From Seminavis robusta (Eukaryota > Bacillariophyta > Bacillariophyceae > Naviculales > Naviculaceae): DNA of 64,000 nucleotides. Below, piece by piece: positions 56,920-64,000 of the stretch. Each line of letters opens with the position of its first letter. Within the stretch, counting starts at the first letter, position 1. The notes beneath the pieces are model-generated. The model was not told the origin of the DNA. It saw only the letters and a program-made list of their open reading frames with translations, and made no database searches. The stretch lies in assembly GCA_903772945.1 (NCBI GenBank), contig CAICTM010000289.1, positions 1 to 64,000 of the forward strand, read 5' to 3'. A program made the position numbers and the translations under genes.

Positions 56920-57162
56920 TGTAGTATCTCGCGACTAGCACGACTCAACCAGTCATGACTGAACCACTCATGACTGAGCCACGCATGACTGAAACCTGCA
57001 TGTTGCTCCGTGATGGCTACAACTCTCGCTACCTGCTTATCTCCATGGTTTTAACTAGTAGCAGGGCAACTCCTTTTGATACCCTCACAATCCGATTACA
57101 CACAATATAAAAATACTAAGATCTCTCTCACATATTACATTGGTACCAGCCACGATAGGGCA
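56920..57162 (+). repeat. Left LTR
   Basis: 243 bases, TG...CA ends. Contains three variants of catgactgaa/g spaced about 16 bases apart near its start and an AT-rich run (acacaatataaaaatac) that could serve as its TATA region. Confidence 0.88.
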
Positions 57163-57932
57163 CTGTTATACATGTTGGCATGCAGTTGGAAAACCAATGG
57201 TTATCCCGTTATCCCAAACCAGAACGCTGTGTCTATGACCAAGGCGGCGAGTTCTTGGGAGAAGACTTTCAAAAAGTCTTGAGACGCCACGGGCTTCACC
57301 CTGGTGGCTCAACAGTCAAGAACCCACAGTCCAATGCTGTATGTGAACGTCTCCATCAGTCTATTGGCAATGCTCTCAGAGCAATCAACCATGACAACTA
57401 TCCTCCAAAGAATGCTGCAGAAGCAGCTGAGCGAATCGACTCTGCACTGCAGACAGCAGCATCTGCAGCACGCACTGCCATGCATACCACAATGAAACTA
57501 TCTCCAGGCTCAATGGCCTTCCATAGAGACATGATTCTCAACATTCCTCTCATTGTGGACTTTGAGCTTTTGCGTCAACGACGTCAAGCATTGATTGACC
57601 GCAATCTCCTACGTGCCAATGCTAAGCGCATTGACTTTGACTACCAGCCAGGTCAACCAGTCCTGAAGCTGTCTGATAATCCCAAAGCAATGGAACTTAG
57701 GGCACATGGGCCCTACACAATCACCCGTATCCATACAAATGGCCCGGTCGTTATCCAACTAGATAACAATGTAACGGAACGAATCAACATTCGCCGCATC
57801 AAACCATACCGTACTTGAGAGGTTTTTGTCCACCTGGTTTCCTCTCAACTTTGGACGACTCGTCCACTGAACCAAGGCTATACGCCAGTGCAAGCTGTTC
57901 CTCCAATGGACTTACACCTTGGTGGGGCAGAG

Positions 57933-58175
57933 TGTAGTATCTCGCGACTAGCACGACTCAACCAGTCATGACTGAACCACTCATGACTGAGCCACGCATG
58001 ACTGAAACCTGCATGTTGCTCCGTGATGGCTACAACTCTCGCTACCTGCTTATCTCCATGGTTTTAACTAGTAGCAGGGCAACTCCTTTTGATACCCTCA
58101 CAATCCGATTACACACAATATAAAAATACTAAGATCTCTCTCACATATTACATTGGTACCAGCCACGATAGGGCA
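57933..58175 (+). repeat. Right LTR
   Basis: Appears identical to the left LTR over all 243 bases. Preceded by a purine-rich tract (ggtggggcagag). Confidence 0.88.
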
Positions 58176-61056
58176 GCAAGAACTCTTCTACTAGTAGCGA
58201 CCTATAGCGAGACAGCGAGACTCGACTCGACTATTCTGTAGAAGCATCATTGTGTGCAGTTAATTGACTTGGGGAAGTTCTGGTGTTGTCATTGGTGTTC
58301 CCATAAAGCATACGGAAACTCCGGGGATTCTTTGAGGCCCATACGTTGTGTCTTAGTGCAAGGTATGATTTAACAGTGGTCAATAGCATTCCAGAGAGAA
58401 CGGAAAATGATTCAGTAAGAATTGAAATCCAAAATCCAGAAGGATCAATCAATCAAATAAGACATCAAATAAATCATCAGAATGAATCTTCAGTGATGCC
58501 GCGTTTCGCCGTTCGCCGTTGTTTTGAGAACTGTACGAAGTCCACCGTATGGGAAGCCCTGGTACAGTACTCACCTACGTGCCAACCACTATGAGCAACA
58601 AAAAGGGCTTGGATGGGCCTGCGGCCAAACTCTCTTCGGGTGATGTGATTCTCTCGAGAACACGCGGGGACCGGAGCCTCGTTAGCATGGAGGTTCTTCC
58701 TACAGACCCAGGTACAGCTCTTTCTACTGGCTGTTGCTTGCAAAGGGCCACCAGCAGCCGGCACGGTGAAAGTGATACAAATTGCGAACGATTGTGTTCT
58801 TCAACAGTTACCGGTTGCCGTGGGTGCACAAGACTTGGAACTGGGTGTGTGTTTGCTTCTTGTGGCCACTCACACCTACAGTTCCAAAAGCGAGGAGCGA
58901 TGCAGGTTGTGCGTTTGCAGCATTGGCACTTTTTAGCCTGTTGAGGTTATGAGAAGTCCAAAAGGACAAAGAGAATACCAGCATTGGCGGGTCGTTTCAC
59001 TTTGGGTTCCAAAACAGATGGGGCGAGGCAGCTGGCCACTCCAGCGAGTAGAAACTCTATAGAGCAAGGCAATATATACACAGGTACGTGTAGAAGCAAC
59101 CATGCGAATGCACTTGAAGCCTTGTACTTCAAAGCTGGCTGCTTCAAGTTCCCTGTTTTGACTGAACAGAGTCGGCCATGGCAGTCCTTGATGTTCATGG
59201 AGGTTGGCTAAGAAGAGAACCAACCATGGCAGATGCGAGCCAACAATGGGGGAAGTTTCGAATGCATCACGCTTGCTCCAGCTGCTCATCTATCTTCCTT
59301 AGCAGCAACAGCCTGGATTTGGAAACTGCAGGTGCAGGCAAAAGACGTGGCTGCATGCATTTGATATGGATACCATCCAAGCGATGAGAACCGAAGAGGA
59401 GCTGGAAGCGAAGCAAGAGCGACCTGCGTTGGTGCAACGGCTATTGGCATTGTCAAGCCAATGGCGTTCCCAGCTTGCAAATCTTTCGCATCTCTCGAGC
59501 AGGCACAATCATTCACCTCCCAGCCACGGCAGCGTTACTGCGTGAGGAGCTGGGTGGATGGTTGGATTGATTCGCCTGGGCTCGGACTGAAGTAGATGAG
59601 TTGTTCCTATAGGCTAGTAGCTACCGGTATAGTATAGTAGCTAGCAGACCCCACATCTCTGCGCGTGTTACGGCTGTCTTCTTTCTGTATATGGTACCAT
59701 TCTTCTAAAATAGCACGAATAAACTGGCACAAAGTTCTCCCGAGTAGATCAACCCACCCGATCTAGTTCTTTCCATACGGTAGCAGCTTTCAAAATATTG
59801 TACAGATACACAATCTATCGACCCACCAGACAATGCTGAAGCATTTTGATTCTCCCGGCTGCAACTTGGAGAGTCGTGAACAGCTCAAAAACTGACAACG
59901 TACGTCCCATTCACACAAAACACTCGAGTCCTCTGTCCTCGACGCTAAACCCTTTGTGTGAGGGTCGCAAGCATCCCATTGGCCATAACAGCGCCGACAT
60001 AAACGATGCTTTAAACCAAAACCCGGCGCTTCACCGCCCTGGTCAAGGCACAAGGCACACACTTGGGTATGCCTCCGTGGTTTCTGAAGACTCCCTCACT
60101 GGCACCCATTTCAAAGGTGGGGCAGACCGGCTATTAAATATTTGGACCTGTCCTTAAAGCTCTTAATGACCCATCCACGTCGGAGCAGGAGTACATTAAA
60201 TAGTTCGACTCGTCGCTAACTCTCTGCAATGACCTTTTCTCTGTCTTCTGCTCTTCGCACATTAAATATTTAGACCCATCGTTAAAGCTCTGTAATGACC
60301 CTTCCACCGCGAAAAACCAAGAGCATTAACGCAGTGACTGCGGACTAAATCCGAAATTCCTTGATCTCAGATTTTGCCTTCTCTTCTCTTCTTTATGCTT
60401 GACTCGACTACCAGGTAACTAGCAAATTCTCACTGGCAGAAGGTTTCTCCAATCTCTAAGGCACACAGCCTATCTACGATCTATGCATACCCGTAGAGAC
60501 ATACCGTACGGCACGGTTGACACTCCCCACTGCTGCACACCAAACTCGCTTATAAGAATGTTCTTGCATTGCTCTGCTACATGTATTTCAACAGTCCGTT
60601 CTTTCTTACTCAGCATAGCAAATGTCAGTACAGCAGCATATCAAGGTCAGGAAGGATTACCTATCAGACTTGCGTTGGTACCATTAGTGAAATGATGTCT
60701 CTCCTCCCAGGTTTCGAATTGTAGGAGTACCGAACAACTCCACCCCTGCGCCACAGCTATCGGCACCGCGGCACCGGCACCGGTACCGGTAGCTAGTGTC
60801 TAGCTAGCTAGCCCAAACGAAACACTAACTAATACTCAAGAGTGGTTGGAGAATGACTTTAGCCTTTCAAAAATTATAAATCTATAACCGACAAAGCCAC
60901 GGAAGGAGGGAATGTGGCGGCCATATGTGGTCAGCATATACGGGGCATGGTGTTGTTTCCTCCTGACTCGCCGAGCTTGAGGTTGTGAAGGAAGGATGGA
61001 TTCTAGCGTGGAGGACTATACAAAGGAACATATTGGCGAGGATAACGTTATGGTGT
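58176..61056. other. Gene-poor spacer of about 2.9 kb
   Basis: No gene supported. Short frames near 58549-58944 (plus) and 60062-59790 (minus) lack domains. Contains the three-unit repeat at 60133-60305 and a palindrome cluster gcaccggcaccggtaccggt near 60772. Confidence 0.4.
60133..60305. repeat. Three diverged tandem units of about 63 bases
   Basis: The block attaaatatttNgacc...cNttaaagctctNtaatgacc occurs at about 60133, 60195 and 60262. Units 1 and 3 are closest; unit 2 is more diverged. Too short and irregular for a gene. Confidence 0.75.
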
Positions 61057-61746
61057 CTATCCCAGTTTTCCTCCGATGGCAAGGTAGAAACCGGCAGGGC
61101 CCGTCAAAAGTCCAAGAGCAGTGACAACTTCATGGACAATCTTCCCATCCTTCATTGTGTACCAAATTCTTTCTGGGTCCAACACTACATGCTTTCCTGT
61201 GGCAGTAATTGGTGGATACACAGCAAACTTGTAAGGCTGCCCATTATGAGTGCCCGTGACGCACAGGTCCTCCACCATGACTTTGCCAGGTTCCACTTCC
61301 TTGATGCTGTCATAGTTGAAGCGGAAATCCTTGAAACTTTTTGTGAGACTCACAATCTCTGTCTGCAAGGCTCTTGCAGTGATAGGAGCCATGTCATCAA
61401 ACTTGACCTGAACTTTATCGCTGGCATAGAACGCTATCAAATCATCTGCAGGCGAGTGAGCATTTACCGCGGCAACATATTTCTCAATGATTTGTTCGTT
61501 CAGAGTGCCACTGCACTGTGCAGTTTCTTCATTGGATGCGCTGGAGTTGAGGGTTCTTTCACTGCTGAGTCTGGTGGGTTTGGCCTTTGGTTTTCTTTTG
61601 CGTCTTTTCCCCTTCTCCTTTCTACTTTCATTGTCGTGGCTATTAGTATCCTGGCTGCAATCCTCGTCCTTTCCATCATCATTCAAGTTGCCCGCCTTGG
61701 TCTTCAACAAGCCCTGCCTAGTGAAGAACTTTTTCAATACAATCAT
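61057..61746 (-). CDS. SnoaL/NTF2-like fold protein
   Basis: Ends at 61057; I prefer ATG 61746 (MIVLKKFFTRQGLLK, 229 residues) to the earlier ATG 61863, because the bases between hold an 11-base tandem repeat and look like a leader. Residues 1-90 are polar and basic (RKEKGKRRKRKPKAKP), possibly a nuclear or targeting segment. From about residue 95 comes a compact alpha+beta domain: NEQIIEKYVAAVNAHSPADD, LIAFYASDKVQVKFDD, FKDFRFNYDSIKEVEPGKV and HVVLDPERIWYTMKDGKIV. This order of helices and strands is that of SnoaL-like members of the NTF2 superfamily, which bind small ligands or act as cyclases or isomerases. The ligand is unknown. It is a single exon and appears complete. Confidence 0.75.
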   Translation of the reverse strand: MIVLKKFFTRQGLLKTKAGNLNDDGKDEDCSQDTNSHDNESRKEKGKRRKRKPKAKPTRLSSERTLNSSASNEETAQCSGTLNEQIIEKYVAAVNAHSPADDLIAFYASDKVQVKFDDMAPITARALQTEIVSLTKSFKDFRFNYDSIKEVEPGKVMVEDLCVTGTHNGQPYKFAVYPPITATGKHVVLDPERIWYTMKDGKIVHEVVTALGLLTGPAGFYLAIGGKLG

Positions 61747-61774
61747 TTTGCCGGCAGGTGCAAACGTTTCCTTT

Positions 61775-61815
61775 GATGTTTTGCTGATGTTTTGCTGATG
61801 TTTTGCTGATGTTTG
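61775..61815. repeat. 11-base tandem repeat in the leader of the SnoaL-like gene
   Basis: Three perfect and one partial unit of gatgttttgct. Because 11 is not a multiple of three, copy-number change would alter any frame running through it, which supports the downstream ATG 61746 as the start. Confidence 0.85.
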
Positions 61816-62303
61816 GAATTGTGAGCACGTACATGGCAACAATATCGTACCGGTAGCATGCAAAGGTTGACCCCTTGGAACGTCTCCACGGGAGAAGCAC
61901 TAAAACAGACAAGGCGGTATACCGGACCAAAGTGTGCAAAGCAAGACAGTGCAAAGACGCGGTTTCGTTCCTGTTCTTCCTGCTGTAGACGACACCTCTG
62001 GGTCGCCCCTGGTAAGATTCTATTCGGAACAAGCGCGAGGTGGTCCTCTCGCTATGACATTCACAGTACAACTCATCCCAGTGTCCAACCGCTTCTCGCT
62101 CCATCGGCGTAAGGAGGATTCTATATATATAGCTAGATTCTAGCTAGTGCTATGTCATATCGTACGGGATCAGCTGCCTCCAGAAGGCATGCTTGCCACG
62201 GTTCTGGTCCAATGACGCTTCGACGAGTACAGACGAATGAAGGCATCGAATCGAATCCTTAGTGGCTGGAAGGGAATAGGACCTTCCGTCGAGGCGAACT
62301 ACA

Positions 62304-62636
62304 GAGCAGCAGCCACAAGAGCTCGGCTCTACATGGCTCTTTCATTGCCACTGGCTAGCTAGGTCGCTGGCTACCGTACCAGTACCGGTATTGATATTCA
62401 GCATTCACAGATTCCGTGCTCTTTACTGTAGATCCATGCTTGCTTGGACTGTGTTCTTCCAGTCGTCTACAGTGGGGGAAAGAAATTGCAGAGCAGCACA
62501 AATCAAGTTTGGCTCTGTGCCTACTAGCCAGTGCGTGGCTCTTTCAGAGCAATACATGTAGCTAGCGAGCATAGAGTTCGCTGGCTATTGGTATTGGTGC
62601 AGTTCAGCGTTCACCATTCAGTGCTCTTTACCTCAG
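62304..62636. repeat. Diverged direct duplication
   Basis: Two segments, about 62304-62426 and 62490-62636, share in order agagcagca, cNNtggctctttca, tcgctggcta, ttggtattg/ccggtattg, cagcNttcac and gtgctctttac. Confidence 0.6.
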
Positions 62637-62785
62637 CAGGTAAACTGCCTGAGAGCAGTCACTAAAAAATAGGTCGCACCCAATATTGGTCGATTGGTTT
62701 TTAGCTGGAACCCAAATCGAAACCTATTCAGTCACTAACTCATTTCGGTCGAGGTTTAGGTTGCGACCGAAATCGACCGGTCGTT

Positions 62786-62821
62786 CCACTGGTCGATTCA
62801 AGGTCACTTTGCGACCAGTGG
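62786..62821. repeat. Inverted repeat, 10-base arms
   Basis: ccactggtcg (62786-62795) and cgaccagtgg (62812-62821) are perfect complements around a 16-base loop. The motif cgaccNgt also recurs just upstream (gaccgaaatcgaccggtcg). It may be the subterminal part of the adjacent DNA transposon. Confidence 0.7.
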
Positions 62822-62935
62822 ATCGACCAGGTCGCTGTTTTTGGTTGTAGCCACATCAACACACAAAAGCCTCATCAACAGGCATAGCAACAGGCATAGC
62901 AACAGGATACAATAGCAATACCTCCAACAAGGATA

Positions 62936-63350
62936 TCCCATGAAGAAGTAGCAATGAGCCTAGCAGCTCAAAGAGCTCGTGAAAGAGGAAGAGGATTGGA
63001 CGAACTCACCTCTGGGCAACTAGGCGAGCCATGACGATCAAGTCGTCGTAGACTTCTATTTGATAGCTCTGTTGATGGTCCTGGAGAGTTCATTGATCAC
63101 CGTACGCTGCCAAGACGAGAAAGGAAGAAGTACGATCATGCCAGGGCGAAGGAGTGCATCATGTCGGATTATCTTGGGCTCGCAATGCCACAAAGCAACC
63201 CATGGAATTGACGGAATGTTTGGTTCTCTTGATTGCATGCACACGATTTGGAAGAATTGCCCTGTTGGATGGCAGGGTAGCTATTTGGGAGCCAAAGGGA
63301 AGCCAACGATTGTTTTGGAGGCGATCTGTGACCAGCAATTATTTTTTTCA
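62936..63350 (+). mobile_element. PIF/Harbinger-type transposase remnant
   Basis: Plus-strand pieces: an N-terminal part (VAMSLAAQRARERGRGLDEL; then after an in-frame TGA at 63033, LLFDSSVDGPGEFIDHRTLP and RRERKKYDHARAKECIMSDY) and, after a frame change near 63185, the catalytic-region block IDGMFGSLDCMHTIWKNCP with GSYLGAKGKPTIVLEAICD. In the family, about 150 residues lie between these parts; here about ten remain, so the middle is deleted. The Asp of SLDCMH is the first acidic residue of the DDE site; the region with the later ones is lost after QQLFF. The element cannot make its own transposase. Confidence 0.72.
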
Positions 63351-63398
63351 AACCTAATAACTAAAATATTTGTTAATTCTCTAGGTTCTGTTGACAAA

Positions 63399-64000
63399 CT
63401 AGACACCAGCTTCATCGTTGATATTGTTGGGAGACTGGATGCCACTAACATCAGGTGGATGGGTGATACCAGCTCCAGCAGGGACAGGGGAAGCACGGTT
63501 GCTGGTCAATCCACTAGCAACGGTGGCAGTTCCTGCAGCAGTAACAGTGGTTGGGGCACAATTCATAAGAAAGTGTTCAAGTGGAGTCGCTTCCAAAATC
63601 ATGGCCTCGTCCAATTTCTGGTTCGCTTCATCCATACGGCCAAAATCTTTCAAGGTCTTGGCAAACGAATAGGCCTGAGAGACAGCACGCTTCTTGGCTT
63701 GAATCTTCTTCCTGTCGGATTGCATTGTAGTTCAAACACAAATTCCCCCAAAACACATCTCCTTTTTCTTTGGCACCTTTGACAAGGTTTGTTGTGGTTT
63801 TGCGGAAGGCCCGGGCCAAAATGGAATCCTCTTCTTCAGTCCATTTGAGGTTGGCCGCATTGAGAGTCTCCTTCTTGACTGGTACGAGCTCAGGAGCTTT
63901 CACAGCATCCCCCTTTTTGGTCCTCTTCCTTGGAGGCAATGGAGGCTTGCCAGTGGGCTTCTTGGCGCAGCCTTGGCGGCAGCAATCTTCTTCAAGGGGA
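63399..64000 (-). mobile_element. Myb/SANT-like second ORF of a Harbinger-type element, cut by window edge
   Basis: Minus strand, entering from beyond 64000. KPPLPPRKRTKKGDAVKA is followed by LKWTEEEDSILARAFRKTTT, KGDVFWGNLCLNYN, then in the next frame MQSDRKKIQAKKRAVSQAYS and FAKTLKDFGRMDEANQKLDE, ending at 63399. The W-EED...FW spacing is that of the Myb/SANT-like DNA-binding protein that accompanies PIF/Harbinger transposases. One frame change near 63727 separates the two halves. It is convergent with the transposase remnant at 62936-63350, the arrangement often seen in these elements. The start lies outside the window. A host Myb-like gene is a less likely alternative. Confidence 0.65.

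Larger units (their letters stand above)
56920..58175 (+). mobile_element. Short, internally deleted LTR retroelement (Ty3/Gypsy-like)
   Basis: Two direct repeats of 243 bases, starting tgtagtatctc and ending gatagggca, bound a 770-base interior. The interior keeps only the downstream part of an integrase-like frame (57180-57818; QGGEFLGEDFQKVL, KNPQSNAVCERLHQSIG, FDYQPGQPVLKL) and a purine-rich stretch just before the right LTR. The rest of gag-pol is absent, so the element is broken and non-autonomous. The two LTRs look identical by eye, which points to a very recent insertion or a recent LTR conversion. A clean target-site duplication is not seen. Confidence 0.85.
61864..62935. other. Gene-free stretch with short repeats
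   Basis: No gene. Holds the direct duplication at 62304-62636 and the inverted repeat at 62786-62821 before the transposon remnant. Confidence 0.5.

Noticed and set aside
61747-61863. Longer N-terminus for the SnoaL-like protein from ATG 61863
   Set aside because: The extra residues are translated from an 11-base tandem repeat that would shift frame with any copy change; the ATG at 61746 starts a more credible protein.
1-64000. tRNA, rRNA or other structured RNA genes
   Set aside because: None could be recognised by reading; a dedicated covariance-model scan would be needed to exclude them.

Overview
The window reads as nuclear DNA of a stramenopile alga, most likely a pennate diatom. The main support is a single-chain, mitochondrially targeted, glutamine-type carbamoyl phosphate synthetase (the urea-cycle enzyme of diatoms). 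Other support is the short GT-AG introns (84-173 bases), the family of 'GHLxxLQWAR' ankyrin repeats behind an F-box-like head, and scattered Copia- and Gypsy-like remnants. Genes are sparse and the spaces between them are rich in repeats. No rRNA, tRNA, CRISPR array or bacterial operon was seen.

Layout. 0-8 kb: one lysine-rich unknown ORF at the left edge, a broken CRAL-TRIO gene, and two copies of a ~735-base dispersed repeat. 8-10 kb: an Atg22/UMF1-like major facilitator transporter with two introns. 12.3-13.4 kb: a secreted phospholipase A2-like protein whose active site is rebuilt across an intron. 13.6-23 kb: gene-poor, with a decayed membrane-protein-like stretch, an LRR remnant, a Ser/Arg-rich ORF, a 20-base minisatellite and a broken ankyrin-repeat gene. 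23.4-28.4 kb: the four-exon carbamoyl phosphate synthetase on the minus strand (1521 residues). 28.4-32 kb: repeat-like spacer.

32-42 kb is the best-preserved gene block: a 1709-residue Ser/Pro-rich coiled-coil protein, an 82-residue SPEC3/Stum-like membrane protein, a secreted tandem SET-domain protein divergent from it, and a 198-residue membrane protein. 42.2-44.3 kb holds a broken transglutaminase-like plus formylglycine-generating-enzyme-like (FGE-sulfatase) fusion, followed by a Copia remnant. 46.6-50.1 kb is a MATE-like transporter with a long cytosolic tail and a 26-base microexon.

50-58 kb is the accessory part: two diverged, damaged copies of an unrecognised membrane-protein family, a MITE with 49-base inverted termini, and a short LTR element whose two LTRs look identical. 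58-64 kb: spacer with several short tandem repeats, a SnoaL/NTF2-like protein, and a PIF/Harbinger-type DNA transposon remnant whose transposase and Myb/SANT-like ORF point toward each other and run off the right edge.

The genes do not form an evident pathway or cluster; each is an independent nuclear gene. I do not see a convincing new multi-gene system. The least explained items are the paired membrane-protein family at 50-55 kb, the MITE, the tandem SET protein and the transglutaminase/FGE fusion. All calls are from reading the sequence; no database search was run.
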